Below, in pieces: positions 6,995 through 16,000 of a stretch of DNA of 56,960 bases; positions within the stretch are counted from its first letter, which is position 1, and each line of letters begins with the position of its first letter. Both the position numbers and the translations under genes were made by a program. The notes beneath the pieces are model-generated. The model saw only the letters and a program-made list of their open reading frames with translations, ran no database searches and was not told the origin of the DNA. The DNA comes from an uncultured Eubacteriales bacterium (GTDB lineage: Bacteria; Bacillota; Clostridia; Oscillospirales; Acutalibacteraceae), in the NCBI GenBank assembly GCA_934511365.1, contig CAKSWC010000013.1, positions 1 to 56,960 of the forward strand. The letters are read 5' to 3'.

Positions 6995-9418
6995 TTAATA
7001 CACCAGGAATTGCAGCTCTCCGCGCTCAATGGATACACCGCTGTTCCGGTCGTAATATCCGTCGCCAAGACTGTATACACCCGTGTCTCCAATGGCGTGA
7101 ACAGCGTCGGCTTCTTCAAGCCTCTTGAATGTTGATTCCGGAAGAGATACGCTGTAAGCCTGAGCCTCTTTCAAAAGATAACGCCGTTCTGCCATTGCGG
7201 TGTCACATTCAAGCTTTGCAATGAGTTCCTCGCCTTTTCCGAACGGAACGATAACGGTTTTTGTGTGCTGATTAATTACTTCAAATTCGCGGTAAGCCGT
7301 TCTGAAACTTTGGCGAAGAATCAACTTTTTGTTGTTGCCAAAGCCGCAGGCGTTTTGGTAATTCCTTTCGTTGTCTGAAAGGAGGCTGAAAAGAGAAGGC
7401 TTTCCTGCGTCCGGTTCGCCGCGCGGATAGTCCTTGCAGGCGTTAATGTAGTCTTGCCATCTTGAAAAGAAAAGGTCAATCTGTTCCGGTGAATCCGGCT
7501 CAAAGGAACTTTCTTCGTATGGAAGGCTGTCGATAATATTGCCGCCGTTTTGAATGTCAGCAAGATATTTCAGATTCTCATCGCAGAATTTCCAAATATA
7601 AATGTCTCCAATTTCATATTCCATGCTGCGGTTCGCGCGCCCGGCCGCCTGAACAATGCTCGGAAGACCGGCAAGACTGCGAACAACAACCGGAAAGCTG
7701 ACGTTGATTCCGGCTTCAATGAGCGCTGTTGAAATGCAGAATACCCGTGCATTTTCCTTCAGCCAGATTTTTAGCCAGGTTATAAGCTGCTTTCTGTGAG
7801 CCGGACAGAGCAGTGTGCTCATGTGGACGCAGAGCACCTCGTTAGGGGCAACCGCTTTTACACGCAGACGGATTTCTTCATCCGTACAGCCGGGCTCGGC
7901 AAAGACCGCTTTCATTCCGGCCTCCGGAAGGCGGAGCAATACCTTGTGATACACATCGTTTGCAACCGCTTTTGTGTTCACAATGGTCAGAACCGAACGG
8001 GTTTCAAGCATCTTTATCAGCTTGTCTGCCGCCTCGCCGTTGTGGAGTGCTTTTTTGTGCTCAAAGATATATGAAACACGCTTGATGTTTTTGAACAGAT
8101 CAGCGCAGTTTTCAACAAGTTCCTCCGGCTTCGGCGCAAGTTCAAGTTTGGGCTGCGTTGCCGTGCAGAGAACAACCGTGCTGCCGCAGAGTGAGGAAAG
8201 GAAGGTGATCGCCTGCTCAAAAAGTGTTTTGCAGTGCTTCGGCAGAGATTGAATTTCGTCAAAAATCAGCACGGAATCCGTCAGCCGGAAAAGACGGCGT
8301 GCGTCTGCGTTGGAGGCTGAAAAACAGGCGTTCAGAAATTGAACAAGGCTTGTGAGGATAATGTCGCTGTCCCAACGCTCGGTGAGTATTCGGTAATTTT
8401 CCTGTTCTTCCTGTGTGGGCATAATAACATTTGAATGGTGTTCAAGAATCGAGGGATAATCCGAAAGTGCTTTTCTGATGTCCTGAGCGTTTTGGTCAAG
8501 AATGGTGTTATAAGGTATTATATAAAAAACACGTTTTTTGCCGTTCAGCGCGGCGTGCTTCAGCGCATAACGCAGACTGGAATATGTTTTTCCGCCGCCG
8601 GTTGGAACGCAGAGCGTATAAATTCCCGGCTTTTTTGAGGCCTTTAAAAGACACCTGTCAGAAATATAAGAGCGGATTTTTCCAATTTCATCGGATGAAT
8701 TCAGATTGTTCCTGCGGAATTTTTCAAATTCTTCAAAGAGGGTTTCCCAGTCGGCGTCGGGTGTCTGCACCGCTGAATCCGTGTCATATTCAAAACAGGC
8801 TGAATCCCAACGGTCGGAGTCAACAAGAATGCTCAGCAAAAGCCGCGTCAGCATCCCGAGCTGAAACATACAGTTCTTTCCGTTCACCTGTTTTTCGGCA
8901 ATGTTTCTGATGAACGCCTCAATTTCTTGCTGTCCTTCTTCAAAAAGAGAGTCAAGTTCGCTTTCGGAACTAATGCTTTTGAAGAACCGGCTTAATGCAT
9001 CTTCATAGTGGATTTTTTCATCCGGCTCCAAGTTATCAAGAAATCCCGGGCCGAGATGTTCACCGATACAGTCCGAAAGTCCTGCATGGTGGCCATAGAT
9101 GCACATGGAAAAAATTTGGGCGGCTGCACGCTGAGTTTTTGAAGCGTTTTTGGCGCAAAAATAGCGGCGATAGATATAAATTGCACCGGCAGGCGAGTGG
9201 TTGTGTGGAGAGGAAACATTGGCGCCGGCATATGAGGAGTAAAGATATCTTTCAAATTCTTCTGTTGCCTTTCCCATATCGTGCAAAAGCCCTATTAAAT
9301 ATGCCGCTTTTGAAAGCTTATGTGGCTTCGCCGCGCGTTCGCAGAGCAACGCCACTCGGCGGCAATGCTCTTTAAGAGGTTGAACGGTTCCGTCGGTTTT
9401 TCTGATGTGCGCAATCAT
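6995..9418 (-). CDS. cas3: CRISPR-associated helicase-nuclease Cas3 (HD domain fused to SF2 helicase)
   Basis: The nuclease-helicase recruited by target-bound Cascade to shred DNA. The N-terminal HD nuclease shows His18, His46-Asp47 in LIGLLHDMGKA and the HH pair at 110-111. The helicase follows with Walker A VPTGGGKT (272-278), DEIQ (387-390), the CTATQP motif and a C-terminal QAAGRANR arginine-finger motif. The 807 residues are normal for type I-C Cas3 and all motifs are intact. A GAGGGAGTGG ribosome site precedes the ATG. It has its own promoter (9537-9565) and no clear terminator at its end, so read-through into cas5 is possible. Confidence 0.97.
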   Translation of the reverse strand: MIAHIRKTDGTVQPLKEHCRRVALLCERAAKPHKLSKAAYLIGLLHDMGKATEEFERYLYSSYAGANVSSPHNHSPAGAIYIYRRYFCAKNASKTQRAAAQIFSMCIYGHHAGLSDCIGEHLGPGFLDNLEPDEKIHYEDALSRFFKSISSESELDSLFEEGQQEIEAFIRNIAEKQVNGKNCMFQLGMLTRLLLSILVDSDRWDSACFEYDTDSAVQTPDADWETLFEEFEKFRRNNLNSSDEIGKIRSYISDRCLLKASKKPGIYTLCVPTGGGKTYSSLRYALKHAALNGKKRVFYIIPYNTILDQNAQDIRKALSDYPSILEHHSNVIMPTQEEQENYRILTERWDSDIILTSLVQFLNACFSASNADARRLFRLTDSVLIFDEIQSLPKHCKTLFEQAITFLSSLCGSTVVLCTATQPKLELAPKPEELVENCADLFKNIKRVSYIFEHKKALHNGEAADKLIKMLETRSVLTIVNTKAVANDVYHKVLLRLPEAGMKAVFAEPGCTDEEIRLRVKAVAPNEVLCVHMSTLLCPAHRKQLITWLKIWLKENARVFCISTALIEAGINVSFPVVVRSLAGLPSIVQAAGRANRSMEYEIGDIYIWKFCDENLKYLADIQNGGNIIDSLPYEESSFEPDSPEQIDLFFSRWQDYINACKDYPRGEPDAGKPSLFSLLSDNERNYQNACGFGNNKKLILRQSFRTAYREFEVINQHTKTVIVPFGKGEELIAKLECDTAMAERRYLLKEAQAYSVSLPESTFKRLEEADAVHAIGDTGVYSLGDGYYDRNSGVSIERGELQFLVY

Positions 9419-9536
9419 AACACCACTCCCTCAAAAAATGAATTTATGAAAAAGCTTCCTGTGATTAATGCTTTTAGCCTGATGTATATGTGTTCAAAAA
9501 ACAGATGTTGAAATTTCATTTCTTGTTATTAAGCTC

Positions 9537-9565
9537 AGTATATCAGTAATCTTAAATTTTTACAA
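9537..9565 (-). promoter_or_regulatory. cas3 promoter
   Basis: On the minus strand: TTGTAA (9560-9565), a 17-bp spacer and TATACT (9537-9542), about 110 bp upstream of the cas3 ATG. I found no convincing seed match for the guide-like RNA here, so cas3 may be controlled separately. Confidence 0.75.
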
Positions 9566-10003
9566 GAAAAAAGTTGAAAAAATTGTTTGATAAAAAGGCA
9601 AAGTGACTTTTTTGGGACTTTGGTGTCGATTTTGCCGCCGGCTTCAGGCTTCCGAACGGCAAAAGATTCTTTTGTGATGTTTTCTAACATTTAAAAAGCA
9701 GTCGGCAAGACGGATTGAGCTTTAATACATATTGACTGATTTCAAAGCCGGAAAGAAGGTGGTTTTAGCTATCTTTTAGGTGATAATGATACTCTTACAT
9801 TAGTCAAAATGCACATTGAGTTCCAAAAATAAATCCAATGAGAAATTAAAAGTTCCTTTTTATTATCGGTTATAGTGAATTTATACAATGTAAAAGTTGA
9901 CGAAAAAGTGGCGTGTTTTTTAAAAAAAATGATATTTTTTACAAAAAATGCCTGTTGGGCAGAAATTTTTTGAAAAATTATCTAAAAATTTTACTGTTTT
10001 ATA
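9566..10003. other. AT-rich intergenic region with no recognisable gene
   Basis: This 438-bp stretch lies between the divergent cas3 and PucR-type regulator promoters. I see no coding potential, repeat array or strong hairpin. Several poly-A and poly-T runs at about 9915-9975 may act as UP-element-like DNA. Confidence 0.6.
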
Positions 10004-10032
10004 TTGCAAAATGCCGATGGAATGTGTAAAAT
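10004..10032 (+). promoter_or_regulatory. Promoter of the pucR-like/ftsEX block
   Basis: TTGCAA at 10004-10009, a 17-bp spacer and TAAAAT at 10027-10032, about 65 bp upstream of the regulator's start codon. Confidence 0.7.
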
Positions 10033-10095
10033 GGTGAAAGTGACGATAGTCAAAATGTATAAATCCATATATCTGAATGGTTGGAGGGACATTAT

Positions 10096-11181
10096 ATGTC
10101 AAATAGGTTGTTCCAAGGTATTATCCATCAAATGAAAGACGCGATAGACAGAACAATAGGAGTTGTCGATAACACCGGCACTGTTATCTGTTGCAGTGAT
10201 CTTGGCCGTATCGGCGAAACCGGCTTTGCTGAGTTCAGAGATGAAATTTCTTCCTTTGAACCGAAGGTCATTGGCTCAAGAACTTTTATCGCCATAGGTA
10301 TGCAGATTCACCCGGACGCCGCTGTTTTTGTTGACGGCGATGATGAGGCCGCCGCCAACTATGCGCGCCTGATTGCCGTTTCGCTCAACAATATCAAGCA
10401 GTATTACGATGAAAAGTATGACAGAAGCAATTTCATCAAAAATGTTATTCTTGACAACATTCTTCCCGGTGATATCTATCTTAAGACCCGTGAGCTTGGC
10501 CTCAACAATGAGGTTTCGCGCTGTGTTCTTCTGATAAGAACGGCAGAAAGAAGCGACGTTTCAATCAATGAGGCCGTTTCTAAGCTTTTTCCGGACAAGG
10601 CTAAGGATCTTGTTATCAATATCAATGAATTTGATATTGCCCTTGTTAAGGAAGTGCGCACCGGAAACGACATCAAGGATCTTGAAAAGCTTGCGCGCTC
10701 GATTGTTGATTCGCTCCATACCGAGTATTACGTCAACTCAATTATTGGCATAGGTTCTATAGTTGTCGGAATCAAGGATCTTCCGCGTTCCTTCAAGGAG
10801 GCGCAGATTGCCCTTGAGGTCGGAAAGGTTTTTGACACCGAGAAAACAATCGTTACTTATGAAAATCTCGGTATTGCAAGACTTATTTATCAGCTTCCGA
10901 CAACTCTTTGCGAAATGTTCCTGAGGGAGATTTTCAAAAAAGGCTCCATTGTCGGCCTTGATCATGAAACGCTCTTTACAATCCAAAAGTTCTTTGAAAA
11001 CAATCTCAATGTTTCTGAAACATCGAGAAAGCTTTTTGTTCATAGAAATACGCTGGTTTACAGACTTGAAAAAATCAAAAAGCTCACCGGCCTTGACTTG
11101 AGAGAATTTGACGATGCAATCGTTTTCAAAGTTGCTCTCATGGTTAAAAAATATCTTGACGCAAAGCCGGTTAAGTATTGA
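10096..11181 (+). CDS. PucR/CdaR-family transcriptional regulator
   Basis: A 361-residue regulator ending in a PucR-type helix-turn-helix, seen around ETLFTIQKFFENNLNVSETSRKL followed by FVHRNTLVYRLEKIKKLTGLDLR. The N-terminal two thirds resemble the sugar-diacid regulator (CdaR) GGDEF-like sensory region, but no ligand can be assigned. The ATG at 10096 is preferred because GGAGGG lies 7 nt upstream; a TTG 15 bases earlier overlaps that site. It sits 42 bp before ftsE on the same strand and probably shares its transcript, so it may control the divisome genes, although neighbourhood alone does not prove this. Confidence 0.85.
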   Translation: MSNRLFQGIIHQMKDAIDRTIGVVDNTGTVICCSDLGRIGETGFAEFRDEISSFEPKVIGSRTFIAIGMQIHPDAAVFVDGDDEAAANYARLIAVSLNNIKQYYDEKYDRSNFIKNVILDNILPGDIYLKTRELGLNNEVSRCVLLIRTAERSDVSINEAVSKLFPDKAKDLVININEFDIALVKEVRTGNDIKDLEKLARSIVDSLHTEYYVNSIIGIGSIVVGIKDLPRSFKEAQIALEVGKVFDTEKTIVTYENLGIARLIYQLPTTLCEMFLREIFKKGSIVGLDHETLFTIQKFFENNLNVSETSRKLFVHRNTLVYRLEKIKKLTGLDLREFDDAIVFKVALMVKKYLDAKPVKY

Positions 11182-11223
11182 TTTTGCCTGTCGGTGTAAA
11201 TATTTTTGCGAAAGTGGTTTAAA

Positions 11224-12045
11224 ATGATTGAATTTAAAAATGTCACTATGAAGTATAAGACGAACGGAGCCGTTGCGCTTGATAACGTCAATGTCAAAAT
11301 TGATGACGGCGAGTTTGTTTTTGTTGTCGGCGCTTCCGGCGCCGGAAAAAGCTCTTTCCTCAGCGTTATCATGGGACAGGAAAAGGTTGACACCGGTGTT
11401 GTCACCGTTGGTCCGTATAATCTGACTTCCATGAAGCGCCGCGAACTCCCGTATCTGCGCAGGATGCTCGGAATTGTTTTTCAGGATTTCAGACTTATTC
11501 CGAAAATGACCGTTTATGATAACGTAGCGTTTGCACTGCGCGTTATCGGTATGGGTGAAAGAAAAATTACAAAGCGCGTCCGCTATGTTCTCAAGCTTGT
11601 TGACCTTTCCTCAAAAGCGCGGAATTTTCCCAATCAGCTTTCCACCGGCGAGCGCCAGAGGGTTGCAATAGCGCGAGCACTTGTTAACAACCCGGCGGTT
11701 ATTATTGCCGATGAGCCGACCGGAAACCTTGACCCGGTTCTTTCCGGCGATATCATGACTTTGTTTGACAAAATCAATGCGCTCGGCGCAACCGTTGTTG
11801 TTGTTACCCATGACCTTGAACTTGTTCACCAGTTTGACCACAGAATTGTTACGATTGAAAACGGAAAGATTGTTTCGGACATTCCTCCGCGTTCGTCGCT
11901 CAAGGCTGCACCCGCTCAGCCGGTCAGGCAGGCTGCCGTGAGCAGCGTTGAAACCGCTGTTGCAAATGCAAGCGCGGAAATTGCGGCTGCTCACGCCCAG
12001 GTTCAGGCGGAGCTTAAAAAGGACGGTGAAAAAGATGGCGAATAA
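11224..12045 (+). CDS. ftsE: Cell division ATP-binding protein FtsE
   Basis: The ABC ATPase that pairs with FtsX at the membrane and drives peptidoglycan hydrolases at the division site. Walker A is GASGAGKSS, the signature is LSTGERQRVAIARAL, and Walker B is VIIADEPTGNLDP. Of 273 residues, about 228 are normal FtsE; the last 45 are an Ala/Gln-rich tail (PAQPVRQAAVSSVETAVANA...) not usual in the family, whose coding end overlaps ftsX by 11 bp. The start is the ATG at 11224, preceded by AAGTGG; an upstream TTG is less likely. FtsX, the M23 hydrolase and the S41 protein follow as a functional set. Confidence 0.96.
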   Translation: MIEFKNVTMKYKTNGAVALDNVNVKIDDGEFVFVVGASGAGKSSFLSVIMGQEKVDTGVVTVGPYNLTSMKRRELPYLRRMLGIVFQDFRLIPKMTVYDNVAFALRVIGMGERKITKRVRYVLKLVDLSSKARNFPNQLSTGERQRVAIARALVNNPAVIIADEPTGNLDPVLSGDIMTLFDKINALGATVVVVTHDLELVHQFDHRIVTIENGKIVSDIPPRSSLKAAPAQPVRQAAVSSVETAVANASAEIAAAHAQVQAELKKDGEKDGE

Positions 12046-13006
12046 AACAACCAAGGCAAAAGCCAAAAAGAAAAAAGGCAGCTCCGGTTCTTCCGGCGGA
12101 CTTAACACATCGTACCTGACAAAAATGGGTTTGCGCAACCTTGTTGCAAACAGGAGTATGTCGCTTTCCTCAATCAGCGTTCTGACGGCGTGCCTTCTTT
12201 TAATCGGTGTTTCGTTTCTCCTTCTTTTCAATATGAAAACATTGGTTTCCGATGTTGAAAAGCAGAATGTTGTTGTTGCCTTTGTCAAGGACGGTATTGA
12301 CGAGGCCGCCAAAAAGCAGGTTGAAACCGACCTCAAGGCCATTGAGAATGTTACTGATGTTCAGTACGTTTCAAAAGAGGAGGGCTTCAACGAGCAGCTT
12401 CAGGATTTCGGCGTTGAGCGGAACATGATTGACGGTGTGATTGAAAATCCGCTTCCGGATTCATACCGGATAACCGTCAGCAATATTGCCGAGTTTTCAA
12501 CAACTCTTGCGGCAATAAAGGCCGTTTCAAATGTTGAATCGGTACGCGAAAGTCAAGAGATTATCAAGCAGATTTCAACTCTGCAAAAATCCGTAACATT
12601 CATCTGTCTTATCATTGTTGCAATTTTAATTGTTGTTTCGCTGTTCATTATTGCCAACACAATCAAAATCACAATGGTTTCAAGAAAAGTTGATATCCAG
12701 GTCATGAAGTCCGTTGGCGCAACGAATGTTTTCATCTGTTGGCCGTTCATGATTGAGGGTATCGCCATAGGTCTTATATCCGGTCTCATTGCAATGATTC
12801 TGACCTATGTTGTTGAAATTACCGAGGGCGACGCGCTGAACTCACTGTTCTCCCTTTTCGGAAGTTCGGTTGTTGCCATTTCGGATTTCTGGTATGTTCT
12901 CGTTATCGGATACTTTGTTTCCGGAATGCTTCTCGGCTCCTTCGGAAGCGTTGTTTCAATCAGAAAATATCTTAAAAAGGAAGGCAGCGAGGCTAACGAT
13001 ATCTAA
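12035..13006 (+). CDS. ftsX: Cell division permease-like protein FtsX
   Basis: The membrane partner of FtsE, with four predicted transmembrane segments and a large extracellular loop that signals to a hydrolase. A basic Lys-rich N-terminus (about residues 2-15) and a Gly/Ser linker precede the first membrane segment (SISVLTACLLLIGVSFLLLF). The external loop (about 75-190) follows, then three more segments near 195, 240 and 285, with the conserved MVSRKVDIQVMKSVGATNVFI between the second and third. The 323-residue frame starts at an ATG inside the end of ftsE, behind GGACGGTG. Confidence 0.95.
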   Translation: MANKTTKAKAKKKKGSSGSSGGLNTSYLTKMGLRNLVANRSMSLSSISVLTACLLLIGVSFLLLFNMKTLVSDVEKQNVVVAFVKDGIDEAAKKQVETDLKAIENVTDVQYVSKEEGFNEQLQDFGVERNMIDGVIENPLPDSYRITVSNIAEFSTTLAAIKAVSNVESVRESQEIIKQISTLQKSVTFICLIIVAILIVVSLFIIANTIKITMVSRKVDIQVMKSVGATNVFICWPFMIEGIAIGLISGLIAMILTYVVEITEGDALNSLFSLFGSSVVAISDFWYVLVIGYFVSGMLLGSFGSVVSIRKYLKKEGSEANDI

Positions 13007-13090
13007 ACGGCGGCTGCTCGAGTGTTTTTCTTTGAATCTTGTGTTATATTTATGTTGTTTTGCCAGAAGGCAAAAAGGAGGTCTTTGGTG

Positions 13091-14500
13091 ATGAAAAGGA
13101 AAGTTGCTGCGCTTTTGTGCATAGTTCTTCTTTTCAGCGCGGCGTTTTGCGCCGTGCCGTCGCCCATTGCCCACGCCGCAACAAGGCAGGAGCTTGAGGC
13201 GGAACTTGACAGAATTGACAGCGAGATCAAGAGCAACAAAAGCAAGCTTTCTGAGCTGAAAGGAAAAAAAGAGTCTCAGCAGGAATATCTTGATACCCTC
13301 AAAAGCCAGATCTCTGCCAACGAGAAAAAAGCCACCAACCTCAAATCGCAGGTTGAGGAGCTGGACAACGAAATTGATACGCTTGACAAACAGTTCAAAC
13401 AGCTTAACACTGAAATTGATGTTATCAATGACGAAATTAAAATTGCCTCAGAGCAGATTACAAAAACCGTCAACAGCATCAAAAGTTCAAAAACCCAGCT
13501 TTCCCAGAAGATGCGCGCCGCATATGTTACGGGCAACGATTCCGCTTTAAAAATTCTCATGGGTGCGGACAGCCTTGCCTCGTTTTTAACAAGACTTGAA
13601 ATGATGAAGCGCATGAGCGAAAGCGACAAAAAGGTTATTGACAAGTTTAAAAGCGAGGTTTCAACGCTGAAAAAAACAAAGACAACGCTTGAAAAAAAGC
13701 AGAACAAGCTGAACGATAAGCAAAACGAGGTTGCCGAAAACAAAAAAGAGCGCATTGAAAGCAAAACTCAGCTTACCGCCAAAAAAGCCGAATATGAAAA
13801 AGCGGTCAAAGAGCTTGAAAGCGATTATGCAGACGTTGAAAGCTATATTGCTCAGCTTGATAAAAGCAGCGCCGTCTATGAAAATTATATTAAAAACCTT
13901 GAATCCGAACGTGCCGCTGCGGATAAGGAAATTGAAGCCATAATAAAAAACTATCAGGCAACGGAGGTTTCAACAACTCAGGGAACAACGCTTTATGCAT
14001 CAAATAATGACCCGGCGGCAACCACCGGCTCCTCGGGTTCGGGCGGAAATTCCGGCAGCTCCGGAAGCTCTGGCGGAAAGGTTTATAAAAGCAACGATAG
14101 CTGGGCTTGGCCGCTCGGAAAGATATCGTGCTATATCAGCAGCCCTTACGGCAACAGGAGTGCTTCAATTTCCGGCTGGAGTTTCCACGGCGGAATGGAT
14201 ATTTCCGCAAGCGGAGTGTACGGAAAGCCGGTATATGCTTCCCGCGCCGGAACTGTAATTGCGGCGGTCTGGGGAACAACCGGATATGGACGTTATGTTG
14301 TTATTGACCACGGAGACGGTTTTTCAACCGTATATGGCCATTGCTCCAATCTTTGCGTTGAAACCGGCCAGCAGGTTTCAAAAGGCCAGCAGATTGCGAA
14401 TGTTGGAAGCACGGGCAATTCAACCGGCCCCCACCTTCATTTTGAAGTCCGCTATAACGGCGAAAAGCAAAACCCGGCGAACTACGTTTCAAAGCCTTAA
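13091..14500 (+). CDS. Secreted EnvC-like M23 peptidoglycan endopeptidase with coiled coil
   Basis: This probably is the FtsEX-activated cell-wall hydrolase of the block. A signal peptide (residues 1-31, ending AHAA) leads into a long charged coiled coil (about 32-275, Lys/Glu/Ser/Gln heptads). A Gly/Ser linker (about 310-330) follows, then a LytM/M23 domain (about 345-470). The zinc ligands and catalytic residues are present: FHGGMDIS (His...Asp) and the C-terminal HLHFEV, so it should be active, unlike E. coli EnvC. Start: AAGGAGGT lies 8 nt before the ATG at 13091. CwlO and PcsB fill this role in other Firmicutes with CHAP or NlpC/P60 domains; here the domain is M23. Confidence 0.9.
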   Translation: MKRKVAALLCIVLLFSAAFCAVPSPIAHAATRQELEAELDRIDSEIKSNKSKLSELKGKKESQQEYLDTLKSQISANEKKATNLKSQVEELDNEIDTLDKQFKQLNTEIDVINDEIKIASEQITKTVNSIKSSKTQLSQKMRAAYVTGNDSALKILMGADSLASFLTRLEMMKRMSESDKKVIDKFKSEVSTLKKTKTTLEKKQNKLNDKQNEVAENKKERIESKTQLTAKKAEYEKAVKELESDYADVESYIAQLDKSSAVYENYIKNLESERAAADKEIEAIIKNYQATEVSTTQGTTLYASNNDPAATTGSSGSGGNSGSSGSSGGKVYKSNDSWAWPLGKISCYISSPYGNRSASISGWSFHGGMDISASGVYGKPVYASRAGTVIAAVWGTTGYGRYVVIDHGDGFSTVYGHCSNLCVETGQQVSKGQQIANVGSTGNSTGPHLHFEVRYNGEKQNPANYVSKP

Positions 14501-14584
14501 CAGGCGGTGAGTTAACATTCAAAAATGCTCCGAAGGAACGGCGCTCACCGCTGTTCCTTTGGTTTTTTAACAAGGGAGAAGTCT

Positions 14585-15763
14585 ATGAACAAAAAAATAT
14601 CATTGGGACTTGCTGTCGGAATACTCATTCTTGCCATCGCCGTTTCAAGCGCCGTAACAATGAATATCGTCAACAGGGAATATAATGACCTTTTGAAAGG
14701 TTTGCCGGAAAAGCTTGAGCGATATGCGGTTCTTGATGAACTTGACGGAATAATCAAAAACAATTACTATTCCGGAAGCGATGAAGCGAGTCTTAAGGCT
14801 GCGCTCGCCGGAGGCTACGTTGCAGGACTTAAAGACCCATATTCAAAATTTATGAACGCCGATGAATACGCCGGATATGTTTCCGGTATTCAGGGCAATA
14901 TGTATGGCATCGGCATTAAAAGCGCAAAAACCGGGGATAACAGAATTAAAATAACGGCAGTATATAGCGGCTCGCCGGCTCAAAGCAGCGGCCTTCGGGT
15001 CGGTGATGTTATAATTGCTTTTGACGGAATAATGCTTGACGCGAACAATTTTGATGAACTTTCATCAAAACTTGAGGGTGACAAGCTCACTGCGGTCAAC
15101 ATTACATATAAGCGAGGAAAGACCGAAACCACCATAAATATTATCAAAGGTTACGAGGCTCAGTCCGTGCTTTCAAAAACCAATGGCAATGTCGGATATA
15201 TCAAAATCTCCGATTTCTTTTCAACAACCGCGAATCAGGTTAAGTCTGCCGTTCAGTCATTGACAGACTCAAAAGTCAGCGCACTCGTTATAGATGTCAG
15301 GAACAATTCAAGCACCAACTATGAAAACGCAATGGAAGCGCTGGACGTTTTTGTTCCGGTCAACGATTCCGGAGTTCCGGCGGCAACCGTTCTGGACAGC
15401 GGCGGAAACGTGATTCAAAAATTTGTCACAACCGCCGGTGAGGTCGGAATACCTATTGCCGTTCTTATCAATGAAAATACTGAGGCGGCGGCCGAACTTT
15501 TCGCCTGCAATATCCGCGATTTTTCAAAAGGTATCCTTGTTGGAACAAAAACCAAGGGTATTGCCCTTGTTCCGAAAGCCTTTAAGCTCACCGATGGCAA
15601 CGCCGTTTTGCTTTCAATCGGCATAGTCAAACCGTATAAGGGCGAAACATATAATAACTCCGGCCTGATTCCGGACAGAGAATCCGCACTCAAAGGAAAA
15701 GCGGCAGATATCGGCTCGGACAGCCAGTTCCTTGAAGCTGCTGCAATGCTGACTCAGGCGTGA
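14585..15763 (+). CDS. S41-family (CtpA-like) protein lacking catalytic Ser and Lys
   Basis: A membrane-anchored C-terminal-processing-protease relative of 392 residues: signal-anchor (about 5-28), a short helical cap, a PDZ domain (about 100-185) and an S41 core (about 195-375). In active members the nucleophile lies in a block like N-E-G-S-A-S-A-S-E and the general-base Lys in G-E-K-T-F-G-K-G. Here the blocks read NENTEAAAE (296-304), with Ala301 at the Ser position, and GTKTKGIA (320-327), with Ile326 at the Lys position. Both catalytic residues are therefore missing while the fold signatures remain. It may act as a scaffold or PDZ sensor for the neighbouring FtsEX-M23 pair. ATG 14585 follows GGGAGAAG. 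Confidence 0.85.
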   Translation: MNKKISLGLAVGILILAIAVSSAVTMNIVNREYNDLLKGLPEKLERYAVLDELDGIIKNNYYSGSDEASLKAALAGGYVAGLKDPYSKFMNADEYAGYVSGIQGNMYGIGIKSAKTGDNRIKITAVYSGSPAQSSGLRVGDVIIAFDGIMLDANNFDELSSKLEGDKLTAVNITYKRGKTETTINIIKGYEAQSVLSKTNGNVGYIKISDFFSTTANQVKSAVQSLTDSKVSALVIDVRNNSSTNYENAMEALDVFVPVNDSGVPAATVLDSGGNVIQKFVTTAGEVGIPIAVLINENTEAAAELFACNIRDFSKGILVGTKTKGIALVPKAFKLTDGNAVLLSIGIVKPYKGETYNNSGLIPDRESALKGKAADIGSDSQFLEAAAMLTQA

Positions 15764-16000
15764 GTGTTTGAAAAAATGATTTAACAAAAAGTCACAATTC
15801 CGCGTTATCCATTATGGCTTTGCGGTTTTGCGGCTTTTTTGTTTTTCGGCTCGATTTACCGATTATATTGTTCGCTTTTTCCGTGCAAATTATTATCGTA
15901 ACCTTCGATTAACTGATAAGCGCAAAATCTTGTCGCCATTTTCGCTCTCAGTCAATCATCGGTTATATTTGCGGTTTAATTGCCGCACGGAGGTGAAAAA

